Positions 48,108 to 61,181 of a DNA stretch of 64,000 nucleotides are shown here, in pieces. The stretch lies in contig NC_081409.1 of assembly GCF_030272615.1 (NCBI RefSeq), positions 526,056,975 through 526,120,974 on the forward strand, read 5' to 3'. Each line of letters opens with the position of its first letter. Position 1 is the stretch's first letter. The DNA comes from Cryptomeria japonica. Taxonomy: Eukaryota; Streptophyta; Pinopsida; Cupressales; Cupressaceae. The notes beneath the pieces were generated by a model. The model saw nothing but the letters and a program-made list of their open reading frames with translations. It was not told the DNA's origin and searched no databases. The translations under genes were made by a program, and so were the position numbers.

Positions 48108-48320
48108 TGTATTGAAGTTTAGCGCTTTTGCATTACAGGTTAGCACTTATGCATTACAAGTTAGCGCTTGTGCAGATAAGGACAACGCTTTTGCACAAAG
48201 GATAGCACATATACACTGAAGGACAACGCAAATGCAACAACAAACAACACAAATGCATAAAAGGACAACACAAGTGAATGAAAGGACAACACAAATGCAG
48301 AATCAACGCTTTTACATAAA
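48108..48320. repeat. Imperfect tandem repeats, ~20-25 bp
   Basis: GGACAACnCAAATGCA and TTAGCGCTTnTGCATTA units alternate about nine times. Confidence 0.75.
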
Positions 48321-50222
48321 TAGGATGAAAAACACAGAACTTTTGGCAGAGATTAAAAAAATCAAACTTGAAACATAAGGCTTCAAAAAACATATGCATA
48401 GAGTCACCCAGAACAGTAGATTTAAAGGGCAAAAATGAAATAAACAATAACCACTTAAAAGCCAACATTCAATCAAAAATCCATTCACGACACAGGCTCA
48501 GAAGAATAACAAAAGACTCACCAATTCCATAAATATGAATATTTCCCATAAACTATAGAATAAAACCTTGCAACAAATTTATGCCTTCATATATTTATTT
48601 CCATACTATACAAACTATAGATTCATTTCCCCAAGCTCACACATTCAATCTGCAGACATGGAGCATACAGGAAAACTGTAAAACAAAATACAAAAGAAGA
48701 ATACATCTCCAACTTGCAACCCGTGTGATGGAAAGAAGCTGAAGAAGAGCTCCCCAAATCCAAAAGCCAAAACCAATAAGCTCCAACAACAATCCAAGCC
48801 AAAACCCAAAGAAAAATCTTGCAGAGAATAATTTTTGCAAGAAGAAGCCAACCCCAAAAACTTCACGGGAAAGAAAATAAAAAGCCAAACAATAACCAAA
48901 AACCCTAGCCTCAATCTTGACCAATCAAAGTATTCCAATCTATAATATATTTTACGAACCCCACCATATAATATAATTTTACCTCCCTTTTCAAATTCAA
49001 CCAATAAAAGAAGAGGGTAGGTAAGGTAAATATAAATCATGCTTTTACAATTAGGTGGGAATGTTTTATAATTTTATTTTAAAGTGTATTTATACAACCT
49101 ACTTAATATAAAAGTCAACTAATAAATAAAACATGAGCCACAATTAAATAAATCAAATGGGAAAATTAAATTAAATAAACCAAAGGCTCATAAATGAATT
49201 AAAGAACCAGATAAACATTAAATACCAAATAAATATTAAACCATAGGCGATTAAATAAATAAATAAATAATTAAATACCAATAAAAGGTCAAATCACAAA
49301 TAAGTATAAAACCACAACATAAGCTAAACAATAAATATTAAATCATCATTAAAATAAATATTTAAATATCAAATAATTAAATACCCAAAAAGGCAAAAAT
49401 CCAATAAAATATATTAAACATTAGATAATCAAATAATCAAATCGCTATTAATCAAAATAATAAAAACAAACATTATTAACTGCTTAATCTCGCATCAATA
49501 ATCAATCAGTCTCAACATAATAGAACTAACCAACCAATACTAACATACTCATGACACAGAAGAAACCAAGCTTACTAACTGACATGGCGTCTTGTGCCAA
49601 GACACTGACGACTCACAGTGAACAACTTAGACCTAGAGTATGTGAGGGGAACCTGTGTCAACTCTGAACCACATACCATTGGGATTTAAAGACACGCTCA
49701 GACCTATGGAGCCAGGTGGAGTCAGTGTCTGGTACCTGCAAATCTTGCATCCACAAAGCAATGATACAACATATGCATATATTTATATATATTATAACAG
49801 ACAAGGGTTAGAGAATCACAACAACACATCCCGCTTGCAATGAGTGATGTGGCATTGTCTCTATCCTGAAGACAGACATACAATAATCAAACACACCACA
49901 AGATCAACTCATCATAGATAATCATTAAATATGGTCACTACATAAAAACATCATCAAGTGCATGATTAGTATAAATCATGATTATAGTACATGTAAAATC
50001 CATCAACACTTATGCTCCTCAAATCACATGATCAATATAGTCTTTCGATAATCAATCACATAATAAGTATATAGTGTCTAATAAATCACATGATCAATAA
50101 TGATAGTATCAACATCATATAAATCATCTAAAATAGCATATGCCCAATAATGTCTATCACGCATGAATTAAAAGTCAACTCTACTCAAAACAAGTCAATT
50201 CAAGGGTGGACCCTACATTAAT

Positions 50223-50703
50223 GCCATGGTAAACAATGGTTTAAAAGGATAAAATGATAGTTGTAGATTTTTGTAAACCTACCATCGACAGTGACATACT
50301 CCATAATTGCCCTAAGCATTTTCCTCCAAAAAAGTTTAATTTGAAGAGGGGTAAAGTAAGATTTGTTTGACTTTACCAGGTTATCCCTCTCCACATCAGT
50401 CTTCGGGAAGGTCTTCATGGCACTTTCAGACAGCTTCCGATCCCTGAAGAAATTCACGCCTTCCATAGACGTGCTCGTCACCTCCGCAATCAACTCCTCA
50501 TCCAGTTTGAAAGTTTGGCCGAACAGGGTGACTTTCTTCTTAGAACAACTCTTAATAAAGGCTTTTTAGGTATGATCCTTTTTTCCGTGCAGCTTCTCCA
50601 TGAAACTCGCCACTCCTCCCTTCTGCAACCTCCTCCAAATTTTCTTTTCCTTCTTCCAAGCCTGGCAACTCGAGGGTTCAATCCTGTTGATATTTCCACC
50701 CAT
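50223..50703 (-). pseudogene. LINE extra ORF, N-terminal part
   Basis: ATG at 50703 starts MGGNINRIEPSSCQAWKKEK, basic and Trp-containing. A TAA at 50566-50568 breaks it. Then come EVTSTSMEGVNFFRDRKLSE, FTPLQIKLFWRKMLRAIMEY and TKIYNYHFILLNH, up to the solo LTR. It lies on the same strand as, and 280 bp after, the LINE RNase H domain. The pattern 'G(V/E)..FFRDRK' then 'YHF-LL-H' is one I associate loosely with uncharacterised plant repeat proteins. I cannot name the family. Confidence 0.5.
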
Positions 50704-50986
50704 GGTGATGACCAACCCAAAGATATCAGTCACACTCACACTCTACAAACCTTGATAGTGTAAATAGGGTAAATGAATGCTAAGAGACTCAGCGGATAAA
50801 ACCACCCAGAAAGCATGTGAAAAGAGCCAAATCATCCTGCCTAGAAGTTTTCCCCTATCAGAATAATAATTTCCATTCCTTCTCTCATTAAGTGTAATCA
50901 TTATTAGATAGGGGGGGATTTGTACCATTAATTCGATCAAATAATAAGTGCCCCTTCAACTCAAAAGGTAACGATCCTTCATTTTG

Positions 50987-53027
50987 CTACGAAAAAGAGG
51001 CAACAAAACTAACTCCAAAGTTAGCAAAGAAGTCCGCACACCTGTTGGCTTCTCTATAAACATGAGTTATAATACATTCCTCAAAGTCATCAATAATCTT
51101 AAGAGAATTAAGAATGATATTCTTAATATTACAAGAAGGCTTATCTAGTCTTTTAAGACATCTAATAATATTTAAAGAATCCCCTTCAATCCAAACTTTA
51201 TTAATATTTAATTGTCTAGTAATTTTGAGGGTTTCCAAAACTCCCATGGCCTCCGCTATGTGATTGGACCGAATCCCCAACAAAGAAGCAATAGAAGCCA
51301 CACAAATCCCATTAGAGTTTATTATAACACCCCCACATCTTGCCCTACCAGGGTTCCCCTTAGCAGCACATCAAAGTTAATTTTCATCCATCCCTCTAGA
51401 GGGTAGCACTAGACAATACCATCCCTACTCTTTTTAACTCTGAAGTTACTGATGTTAACTTGAAGACCCCAATTCCTAGCAACAATCTTATCCTCCTCCT
51501 TGACATAGGAGGAAGAAGTAGGTCCAACACCACCAATAGACAGGTTCAAGTTCTCTCTAGCAGCTCTACAAACTTTCTCAAAAATAATCTCAGAAGAACA
51601 AGTCACATTTCTGAAAATTCGATTGTTTCTTTATTTCCACACCTATCAAGATACAAAAGGAAATAACAAAGACCAAATATTTTTAAAAAAGGGGTTAGAA
51701 GAAGGGTACTTCTATTGAGTAAAAAAATCTTCCACCTTCTCAAGAAAGACCCACTCAATACTCTAGAGATTAAGAATTCTGCTCTAGCTATTAGAGGTAA
51801 AAGTACAATGAAGAGCAAGATGAGAGATAGATTCACTAGCATTAAGGCACAAAAAACACCTATTCAGAAGTTGAAAACCTCTCTTCATGAGGTTATCTAG
51901 AGTAAGGATTTTATTTTGAAGGAGCCAAAAAAGAGAGTTGATTTTAGGAATAAGAATCTTAGACCAGGCTTTGGCTCACGTGGGAGAATGAAGAGTTGGA
52001 GGGCTCAGAACCTTGATGGCAGAGGGAACCAAGAAAGAACCATCTAAAGTCTTCTTCTAGATAAAAATATCATCATGATCCCAATCCACACAAAAGGACA
52101 AAAAAGCTTGCTGGAGAGGAGAAAAGACCATATCAATATCCTCCAACCTAACCCAAGAAGATTGTTGCCAATAATGACTAACCAGAAAGCCAAATATTTC
52201 TTTACAAATCTCCATAAAAGCACCAAATTATCATCACAACATAGGGGTCTCTCAAACAGCCAAACATCTTCCCAGAATTTGATCTTATTACCTTTTCCAA
52301 GAACCCACCCAGCACCAGCAACAACAACTTGTTTGGCCTTAAGGATACTATTCCATATAGCCGAACCCTTAGGGATGTTGTTAGATTGAAGGAAGGAAGC
52401 AATATTTGAAACATCCCGAAGATACTTTCTAATCCAAACCAAGTTCTAGTCCTTTCTATCACCAAAAGACCTCCAAATTTGTTTAGCTAATAGAGCATTA
52501 TTAAAGCCTTTAATAGTCCTTAAGCGAAGGCCCCCATAACATTTAGGACTACAGAGCCTTTCCCATGAAACCAAGGGAAGTCTTTTTTCTCTTCTACCCT
52601 AGTCCATAAATTTTTTTTTGAATTTTGTCTATAGCATCAACAAACTTAGAGGGGATCTTAAAAATACTAAGATCATAGACAGGAAGATTTTGAAGAGAAG
52701 CCTTTAAAAGTTGCAACTTCCCCGCTTGACTCAGAAGAGCCCCTTTCCACCCAACCAATTTCTTGAAAAACCTGTCCACAATAGAACTCCAAAAGGAATC
52801 AGGAGGAGAGACCCCTAAAGGCAGCCCCAAATAGATTGAGGGGAAGGAATCAATAGAACATCTGATAATCTCAGCAATCTTTCTCTGCTTGCAAAGGGGA
52901 GTGTTCATGAAAAAAAATAGAAGTCTTGTTCCATTTGATCAACTGGCCAGGGGCTCTAGAGTAAGTTTGAAGAGCACTTTTAAAAGATCTAGCTTCATGA
53001 ATAGAGGCAACGCCAAGGAGGATAGTA
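50987..53027 (-). pseudogene. LINE ORF2 C-terminal half (RT end, zinc region, RNase H), broken
   Basis: This is the end of an L1-type reverse transcriptase, which copies LINE RNA at the target. From 53027: HEARSFKSALQTYSRAPGQ, IYLGLPLGVSPP, WKGALLSQAGKLQLLKASLQ (RT thumb region). Then comes GSAIWNSILKAKQVV with WVLGKGNKIKFWEDVW (52442-52250), the zf-RVT region, much broken by shifts. An RNase H-like domain (RVT_3 type) follows from about 51400 (MKINFD) to 50987, with WIEGDSLNIIRCL and HVYREANRCADFFANFG. The endonuclease and RT catalytic domains are missing because of 5' truncation at 53027. Confidence 0.85.
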
Positions 53028-53036
53028 ACTAATAAA

Positions 53037-53406
53037 ATACCTTTTTGATTAATAAACTCAAATAAATAATTTTTTTTTAATTATTTCATAACACTCAAAA
53101 ATTAATTTACAATCTTAAAATTACAAAATAAAATAAATTTCAAAAAGTAAATTTAAAAAAAAAAAATTCTCATAATATAATATGAGAGGGTACTAAAAAT
53201 AATTCTTTAAAACAAGAAAGAGCAAAAAGCGTTTTCTTTTAACCGATAAAAAATTAAAGATATAATTATTATATTCGACAATCATAAATAAAGGGTATTA
53301 TATATATATCCAAATTTATATAGTAATTTTGTGGTTTATTATTATTATAATTATTATTTTCCTATTTAATAAAAACAGAGATAAAATTTCTTGATAATAG
53401 ACAAAA
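53037..53406. repeat. Probable tail piece of family A LTR copy 1
   Basis: Very AT-rich, with no gene. Its position after the LINE and before another family A LTR start suggests that it continues 38720. The similarity by eye is weak because of composition. Confidence 0.4.
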
Positions 53407-53492
53407 TGTAATAACCCATCATAATTAACTCAACAAAATTGACCATTCTTTTTTTTTGATTAATTTATTTATTATGTTTGATTCAATCGCAT

Positions 53493-53705
53493 ACTCTGGG
53501 CATCCATCCATTTGGATTAGGCATTCATCCATCCGGGATGAGCATCTAACCATATGGGTTAGGGATCAGTCCATACGGGACATAAGATTTGATCTATCCG
53601 ATACGGGATAGGCATCGGTCCATACAGGACATAAGATTTGATCTATCCAATACGGGATAGGCATCTACCCATACAGGGTAGGCATCTATCCAATCGGGAT
53701 AAGAG
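53493..53705 (-). repeat. Stem-loop array in family A LTR copy 3
   Basis: About nine units: TCATCC..GGATGA, CTAACC..GGTTAG, GTCC..GGAC (twice), CTATCC..GGATAG (twice), CTACCC..GGGTAG and others. Confidence 0.85.
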
Positions 53706-54416
53706 GTGCTCTGGCCAGAGACTTAGACTCGTCAGGACCATTTGGGTCCTGAGCCACTCACTAAGTACTACACTCTTCTAAAAGAAGTACACCGAGGTTG
53801 CCGTCCTTAGGAGTAATTAAATAACATAATATAAGCTTGAATTCCGCCTCGAAATTTGGCTCAAAGCCTCGCGAAGTCAAGCGAATCCATTAGGGATTCC
53901 TTCCGAGTATGCATTGAATTACTTTTTCCAATTTAATTATCTTATCTTTCAAAATAGGATTCTTACTCAATCTTTCTCTTACCAAGTCTAGACCCCACCC
54001 ACGAATGCCTGAGTACGAGGGACAACTCCATCCCAAGACTACCTACATACCCGCTTCGACACAAGATCAAGGTGTAAAGTATGTAGTTCTAATTTCTACT
54101 CTATGGTTTGATGTAAACTGATTAGTGGGTACACAACTCTTTCTAGGGTCAATGTCCCAAACAGTTTCTCTGCGGTTGCTACCCACGATGGTAGCGCTTA
54201 AGAAAAGGCTCAAGATGGCCTATTGCTTGTGGCCTAAAACAACTAGATCCTAATTCTTATCATAAGCGTCACCCTTGACCAATTGTCAATTGACAACAAT
54301 TCTTCAAGATTAAAATAATTTCATAAAAGCATTTCACTCATCATCCCTATTGGGGTTTACTATAGTTTAACTCAGCGGATGAAAGATTGCTTTAGAATTA
54401 TCTTATTAAATTATCG

Positions 54417-54445
54417 ATCCAAGGGGGATTACCCACCCCTTGGAT
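54417..54445 (-). other. Conserved hairpin, family A LTR copy 3
   Basis: Same 10-bp stem and 9-nt loop as at 40757. Confidence 0.9.
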
Positions 54446-54826
54446 TTTAACTTCCAAGTGTCCCTTATTACTCCCCGACGATTTATAGGGACGATGCCAC
54501 ATACGTCGTTGATGTAGCTTTATTAGGCATTAAGTGCAGTAGTTCAACACGATGACATTACCTGTAAGCGTGACCCAGAGGCACCGTATATACCAAACGC
54601 TACTAGGTTTAGGTTTCCATCTTCCTTTATTTAATTTTCTAACTTATGATAAACATTGTGCTTGAAAAATAATTATGAATTTAGACATTGCAAAGCTCAA
54701 TTACTTGAAATAACTACTTGATGAATTACATGGAATTAAAACTATAACTAACGTTATTTATTATTCAAAACTTGAAATATAATGACCATCACGAAACTTG
54801 CATATTAATAACCACATGTGTACTTG

Positions 54827-54960
54827 CATGAAAAACGTCAATAAATATAATTAATCTATAAGAAATTTGCATGTTATATGAATAGTGCAACTTGCATGAA
54901 AACGTCAATAAATGTAATTAATCTATAAGTAATTTGCATGATATAAGAATAGTGTAGCTT
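54827..54960. repeat. Tandem duplication, ~66-bp unit
   Basis: CTTGCATGAAAA(A)CGTCAATAAAT...GAATAGTG occurs twice in a row with few changes. Confidence 0.85.
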
Positions 54961-55434
54961 GCGTGCATGATTAAGCAATCCAAAAATAGTGATTAATTTT
55001 GGCAATCGATTCAAATCATATTAATGTGAAAAGGCCAACTAAGTGCCCAATGGATCTTAAATGGAATGAATAACTCTAATTAAAAGAATTTGATACAATA
55101 TAATTTATGAATATAAAATCTACCAAGGATACTTTAATCATGAATTCACTACACAATAATCCCCGATATTTATAACTTTTCTAAGTTAAATTCAACAACT
55201 TAAAATTTATACTAAGGAAAGAATTTAATATTCCTAAATTGCAATTATTAACAATTAAAATTAAAATTTAAACAAAATTAATTGTTAGCAATTAACTTGA
55301 AATTTAACCCCAAAGTAATCATTAAAAATTCTAATTTGCAAATTAAAAAAGAATATAAATATAAAAAAAAAACTATTTACAAAAAAAAATGAGATAAGCG
55401 AATTTCTTTTTTTTATTGTTTTATTAGCAAATCG

Positions 55435-55600
55435 GGGGGAGTGGGGACCACAGGTCCTGTCACCCCCTGTGGTCCTGCATGTGCAGTCCCGCAGGGTTGA
55501 GGGGACAACGTGGTCCCCTCCACTCCCCTGCGGCTACTAACAGTAACCGCATAGTAGTGGGGGGTACTGCTACCCCTGGCGGTTACAATACCCGCCACCC
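55435..55600. other. GC-rich island with three perfect inverted repeats
   Basis: GGACCACAGG/CCTGTGGTCC (55445-55475), GAGGGGAC/GTCCCCTC (55499-55520) and GTAACCGC/GCGGTTAC (55543-55586) lie in an AT-rich LTR. A related GC-rich block is at 43195-43240 in copy 2. Confidence 0.85.
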
Positions 55601-55934
55601 CTGCATGCCATCATGCCTTCGTATATTTTTTGAAGACCGTGCCACAATTAGATGCACATTAATATATTTAACATTTGAATGTAGTTTAATATAATTATAA
55701 AGTGACATTAATATATATTAACATTTGAAATAAACTTTATATATATAAGAACATGGTTAAAATAGATGATCAAATAAATGTTTTAAATTGATTTTCATAG
55801 TAAACAGGAGGTTAACATTTACAGAGAAAGAGAGAGAGAGCTTATTCCAGCATTCATAGGGAGAAGGTTTATTTCCAGATTTCACAGGGGAATTGTTTAT
55901 TTCCAGAATTCATTTTCCAGTATTCACAGGAGGA

Positions 55935-56130
55935 TTTTATTCAACTGATATTCACAGAGTTTCAACCAATATTCACAGAGAGATTTTATTCAACTCATTT
56001 CATAGAGATTTTATTCAACTCATTTCATAGAGATTTTATTTAACTCATTTCACGGAGATTTTATTCAACTCATTTCATAGAGATTTTATTCAACTCATTT
56101 CATAGAGATTTTATTCAACTCATTTAACTA
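55935..56130. repeat. Tandem repeat, ~25-bp unit
   Basis: AGATTTTATTCAACTCATTT followed by CATAG, about six copies with small changes. Confidence 0.9.
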
Positions 56131-57032
56131 ATATTCACAGAGAAATTTATTTAACTAAAAATCATAGATAGATTTAAAATAATCACAGAGAGATTTTAAA
56201 GGCAATCACAAAGAGATTTTAAAGATAATCACAGAAGGTTTTAAATAATCACAGAGAGATTAAAGAATGAGATTCAGATTTCCATTTGAAGGAGCAGAGA
56301 AATGAATCAGAGGGAGGAATAAAGATTCAAATCACACAGGAAGAATTTTGATTTCAGAAAAAGAGATTTGAAACAAATAAAGGAATATGATTTTCTTTTG
56401 CTAAATTTTTTGGAAGAAAACAAAAGCAAGATCATGTGCATATTTTCTTGAGGGAAATAAAATAATTTAAATAACTATATTTTACATGCACTATATGAAA
56501 GCATCATCATTACTATTTATCCTCAAATAAAAGATTTAAAATAAAAGAATTTCTTTATATAAAGGAAGATCTATAACTATTGATAATACGAATTCCTCAT
56601 AAGTAAATGTAATGATAACAACGAGGAGAGAACCTAGTTTATCGAGCTTGATGTTGAATCCACTAGCTACCCTTATGATCTATCCTCGCAACTTGAGAGA
56701 AATCCTTCAAACAACAACTTAAAATTCCTGCAACGAAAATGAGACTACAAAAAGGATCTATTTCTAAAACTTGGGAAATTTCCTTCAAAACAAAATCAAC
56801 TCCCTTCTTGCATATAATTTTATAAGAAAATTCCCTCTACTCCACTATCTAGAAAATTTAATTAAAAAGGAGATTCTTTCCCAATTTTGGACTTCATGCA
56901 AATTGATTAGATTTAGTGGGGGAGTTACATGCAAGGTGGTGGAGAATCCTCTAGAAGCTTCTTATTCTTCCTACAACATGTGCCATAATTGGATGTGGAA
57001 AATAAATAAATAAAAATAATGTATATTTTCCA

Positions 57033-57051
57033 TGTGTGTGTGTGTGTGTGT
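57033..57051. repeat. (GT)n microsatellite
   Basis: Nine GT units near the LTR copy 3 end. Confidence 0.9.
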
Positions 57052-57162
57052 ATTATTATTTTTATCCTTTTATAATATTCATTCAATCATTTAAATAGCT
57101 TATCCAAAAATATATAATGGAATTGTAATTAAATCAAAAGGTGATAAAGGAGGGTTGTGACA

Positions 57163-57175
57163 TCCTCCCCCCCTT
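57163..57175 (-). other. Polypurine tract of the family A element
   Basis: AAGGGGGGGAGGA on the minus strand, directly before the LTR start TGTCACAACCC. Confidence 0.85.
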
Positions 57176-58729
57176 AATTTGTGCATCATCCCGATGCACT
57201 TATTGAACGCATCCAAGAGAGTCTATAGTTCATGATTAAAACAAAAAAGGAAACAAATGTTGCATTTCCTTAGTATCCTCCCACATGGCATTCTTTTCAT
57301 CATACTGATTCCATTGCACTTTGCATTGATCAACCTCTCTGTTGCACAATTAAAACTGGTGCCTCTCCAAGATTTTGAATGGCTCTATCATTATTGCTCC
57401 CATTTCCTGGACCTGTAAAGAATCCCAATTCAAAATGTGTTTCTCATCAGGTACATAATTTTTAAGAAGTGATACATGGAAGACATCATGGATTCGACTC
57501 AATTGGGGAGGTAAGGCCAACCGGTATGCAACTGGATTAATCCTTCCCAATATTTAAAAGGGTCCAACATAATGAGGTGCAAGCTTGGTCTTTTTCCCAA
57601 ACCTTATGGAACTCTTGTGTGGCCTAACCCTTAGGAAGACTCTCTCTCCCACCTCAAATTCCCTTGGAGTCCTATTTTGTCTGCATAACTTTTCTGCCTA
57701 TCTGAGGCTTCCTTCAATCTTTGCCTAATTTCCTTAGTTTTCCTTTCCATTTCCTTCAAAAAATCTGGTCCAACAATCACTCTATCTTCAAGACTATCCC
57801 AACTCAAAGGTGTTCGACATGGTCTACCATACAAAGCTTCGAAAGGTGCCATTCCCAAAGATGTTTGATATGTATTATTGTAAGCAAACTCTACCAGAGG
57901 TAGGTACTCTTCCCATTTCTTCTGTTGGTCCATGCAGTACATGCGAAGTAGGTATTCCATAACTTGATTTGTTCTTTCTGTTTGATTGTCGGTTTCAAGA
58001 TGGTATGCAGTGCTAAAATTTAGTTGAGTTCCTAGAGCTGCTTGAAGAGTTGTCCAAACTTGAAGTGAATCTAGCATCTCTATCTGATATGATTTTCTCT
58101 GCTATTCCATGCAACCTAAATATTTCCTTAACAAAATGCCTAGCCAAGGTAGGTGCATCATCCGTTAGGTTCCCTGGTATAAAGTGTGCCACCTTAGTGA
58201 GTTTGTCAATTACCACCATTATTGCATCATGCCTAGAAGGTGACATGGGTAACCCTTGCACAAAATCCATGCTAATAACTTGCCACTTGTGTTGAGGTAC
58301 ATCGTGCAATTGTAACAATCCAACTGCATGTCTATGTTTTGCCTTTACTCTTTGACACTCCAAACATTTAGCTACATACTTGACAATGTCATTCTTCATC
58401 CCTTGCCAAAAGTATAACTTCTTTATATCTACATAAAGTTTGTTAACTCCTGGGTGCCCTGAATAAGGGGCATTGTGAGCCTCCGACAAGACTACTTCCC
58501 TTAAGTTCCTTGAATTAGGAATATAGATTCTATTATTGTATCTGAGCAACCCATCTTGATCTAATGTATACCCTTCAATCTCAGGATCAGTTGGATCATA
58601 TTCTAAATTCAATTTGACTTGCTCATACCATGGGTCATGTTCTTGCTCATCCATTACTTGCCTTTTGAAAGAAGTTTTGAAAGTTGCTATAGTCATCAAG
58701 TGTCTCCTCCTACTTAAGGCATCTGCCAC
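57176..58729 (-). pseudogene. Family A integrase with chromodomain-like tail, broken
   Basis: From 58729: the RNase H end (ADALSRRRHL), the H2C2 zinc region (HNAPYSGHPG ... CLECQRVK), and the catalytic core with all three acids visible (VISMDFVQGLP, ISDRDARF, TERTNQVMEY). A one-base shift near 58060 separates the second and third. The frame continues with VEFAYNNTYQTSLGMAPFEA and LYGRPCRTPL to 57631. After a break, 57550-57350 has AYRLALPPQLSRIHDVFHVS. A stop follows, then KVQWNQYDEKNAMWED (about 57300), the short chromodomain-like tail typical of the Del/Tekay branch. The integrase would be active only if the shift were absent. Confidence 0.88.
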
Positions 58730-58896
58730 CCTATTTTCCTTCCCCTTAATATATTCAATTTCAAAATCATATTCACTTAGAAACTCTAACCACCTTCTTT
58801 GTCTGGCATTTAAGTGGGGTTGGGTAAAGATGTACTTAGTCCCTGGTTATCTGACTTCAACTCAAAGGGCTTCCCTAGCAAGAAGTGTCTCCATTT

Positions 58897-60050
58897 TTAT
58901 AGGGCATGCACAATCGCTGCTAACTCTAAGTCGTGGGGTGCATAATTGACTTCATGAGTCTTTAGCTTTTTGGATTCATAAGCTACTACCCCTTCATCTT
59001 GGACAAGTACTCCTCCTAAACCTTCAATAGAAGCATCAATTATGACTGTGAAGTGTCCATTTGGATCTAGTACCTTTAGAATGGGTGCTGAAGTTAGTTT
59101 CCCTTTCAAAATTTGGAATGCCTTATCACTTTGTTCTGTCCACACAACCTTTTACCCTTCCTTTTTAATGAGGTGATGGGGTTTGCTATCTTAGAGAATC
59201 CTTCCACAAACTACCTATAGTAACCTGCTAGCCCCATAAATCTTCTTACCTCTGAAACATTTATAGAGATTGACCATTATACTATTGCTTTTATTTTATA
59301 TGGATCAACTGCTATTCCTTCCTTAGATATTATATGCCCAAGGTAGTGAATCTTTTCCTCGAAGAAGGCACATTTTGACATTTTCCCATATAACTTATGT
59401 TCTCTCAACCTTTGCAAAAAAATTTGTAGGTGTACTAAATGGTCCTCCTCATTACTAGAATAAATCAATATGTCATCTAGAAATATGAAAATAAATTTAT
59501 CCAAGTAGTCATGGAGTACACTATTCATTAGGTTCATAAATGCAGCTGGGGCGTTGGTTACACCAAAAGGAACTACTGTGAATTCATAATGCCCATATCT
59601 AGTCCTGAAAGTTGTCTTCAGAATGCCTTCCTCCTTAATTCTGAGTTGATGGTACCCTTACCGAAGGTCTATCTTTGAGAAAACTGCTGCTCCTTTCATT
59701 TGGTCAAAAAGATCCTCTATGCGAGGTAAGGAATACCTATTCTTTATGGTGACCTTGTTCAACATCCTATAGTTGATGCATAGTCTTAGGGTTCCATCCT
59801 TCTTCTTAACAAACAAGACTGGCACTCCCCATGGTGATACACTTGGCCTTATTAATCCCTTAGCTAAGAGTTCTTCTAATTGCATCTTGAGCTCTTGTAA
59901 TTCAGTTGTGTTCATTCGGTAAGGCTCCCTTGATACTGGTTTAGCTCCTGGTAGTACTTTCATAGAAAAGTCAAACTTCCTTTTAGGGGGTAAGCCGGAC
60001 AATTCTTCTGGAAAAACATCCTCGAATTCTTTTAAGAAGGGGGTATTCTC
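58897..60050 (-). pseudogene. Family A reverse transcriptase and RNase H, broken
   Basis: The RT frame begins within 60050-59658: [49 protein letters not shown] and the first catalytic Asp in FSKIDLR, then a stop at 59658. RT resumes at 59537 with the FLDDILIYS active site and HYLGHIISKEGI. RNase H starts at 59145 (WTEQSDKAFQILK, VIIDASIEGLGGVL, the first catalytic Asp kept). Upstream of 60050 the pol frame is lost: the reading continues into LTR-derived sequence, which marks a recombination junction. Protease and gag of this copy are absent. Confidence 0.88.
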
Positions 60051-61181
60051 ACAAGGATGAATAAGCAAAGAGATGCATTTCACATAAAAACATTTTATCT
60101 TTTTGATCCTTATTCTGATTTTAAATCTCTTGGGAAAAAGACAACTTTTGAGCAAAGAAATGGAATCAAGGTAAAGGGAAGAAGAGATTTTAACAATATT
60201 CTCATTGCATGCATATTTTGAAAGAAGTCTACTGATTATAGGAAAATTATACAAACTTTGTTTCCTATTTGCATATAAATTCTTCTATCAAAATCTGAAC
60301 CAATGAAGGGAATTTTTTTTTGGAAAAGATATGTAATATTTATTTTAGCTACCCAAAATTATGATAGGAAAATAAAATTCTCTCTTCCATCAACTGCATA
60401 AAACCCATTACAAATAAAACCTATGCATGAAAGTAAGAAAGATAAGACATCTTTTCCCTACAATATCTACCATACAAATACATCATGAAAGAAGACAAGA
60501 AAGTGAACAAAAATGGAACTTGGATTTGTAGAACCATCTCCAAATCTCCCCCTAATCTTCTTCAATTATTCCTTGTAGCTTGGTGAGTATTCTTCAAGAA
60601 CAAACTTAAAAATTCTACAATAAAATGTGGCTACAAAATTCTACTACTACTAACAAGCATCTACAAGAACTTGAGAAATTACTTCTTCACCAAAAATAAC
60701 AGTGAACTCCCATTTTTTGAAATTCTTGTATTCAATATATAGAAAAGGAGAGCCATTTCCCACTACAATAGAATTAAATGATTCACATATTCTTTTTTTT
60801 TTTTCCAAAATAATTCCATGCAAAAGTGGGGGTTACATGCATATTAACTTTGAATTTGAAATTTTTTCATGTAAGGCATATTCCTTACAACTTGTCATAG
60901 TGGTGGTTACATTTGACCATGCATTTTGAATTCAAAATTTGATTCTAGAATCTTCTTATTTCTCCTACACCATGTTCTCAATTAGAATATTGAGAAAAAT
61001 AAATAATTTCCAAGTAAATTATGACCTCACATGTGAATCACCACTATTCATTCTTCTCCCTTTAAAAATATTTCAACCATATTAAATTTATAATTTCTAA
61101 CTAACATTATTATTAATAATAATAATGAAAGTAGTAATAATAATAATAAGCATAGCAAGGTCTAAAAAGAGGGTTATGACA
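60050..61181 (-). repeat. Family A LTR fragment (3' LTR of a deleted element)
   Basis: It ends GGGTTATGACA at 61181, followed by a polypurine-like tract and a second copy of the pol end. Its interior (60540-60680) matches 44400-44530 of the solo LTR (CCTTGTAGCTTGGTGAGnATT). The left end is cut at the pol junction near 60050. Confidence 0.75.

Larger units (their letters stand above)
45444..50217 (-). repeat. Solo LTR of family B, 4.77 kb
   Basis: It starts TGTAGGGTCCACCC and ends GGCATTACA on the minus strand, with perfect TTAAT flanks (45439-45443 and 50218-50222). No internal region is present. It contains tandem repeats at 47806-47882 and 48108-48320. The 46917-47225 and 48154-49040 open frames are chance openings in LTR sequence. 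It is inserted in the LINE extra ORF, independent of the family A solo LTR 280 bp away. Confidence 0.9.
53407..57162 (-). repeat. Family A LTR copy 3 (3' LTR of the pol fragment)
   Basis: 3,756 bp, TGTAATAACCC...GGGTTGTGACA on the plus strand. It is followed by the polypurine tract and the pol end, so it is the 3' LTR of a minus-strand element. It has the stem-loop array (53493-53705), the conserved hairpin (54417-54445), a GC-rich hairpin cluster (55435-55600) and tandem repeats at 54827-54960 and 55935-56130. Confidence 0.88.

Noticed and set aside
48154-49040. Minus-strand ORFs rich in Cys, Phe and Leu
   Set aside because: They lie in the tandem-repeat and AT-rich part of a solo LTR. Hydrophobic runs follow from base composition.
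50490-50720. Arg-rich 76-codon minus-strand frame
   Set aside because: It overlaps the LINE extra ORF in another frame, and the extra ORF frame is supported by continuity to 50218.
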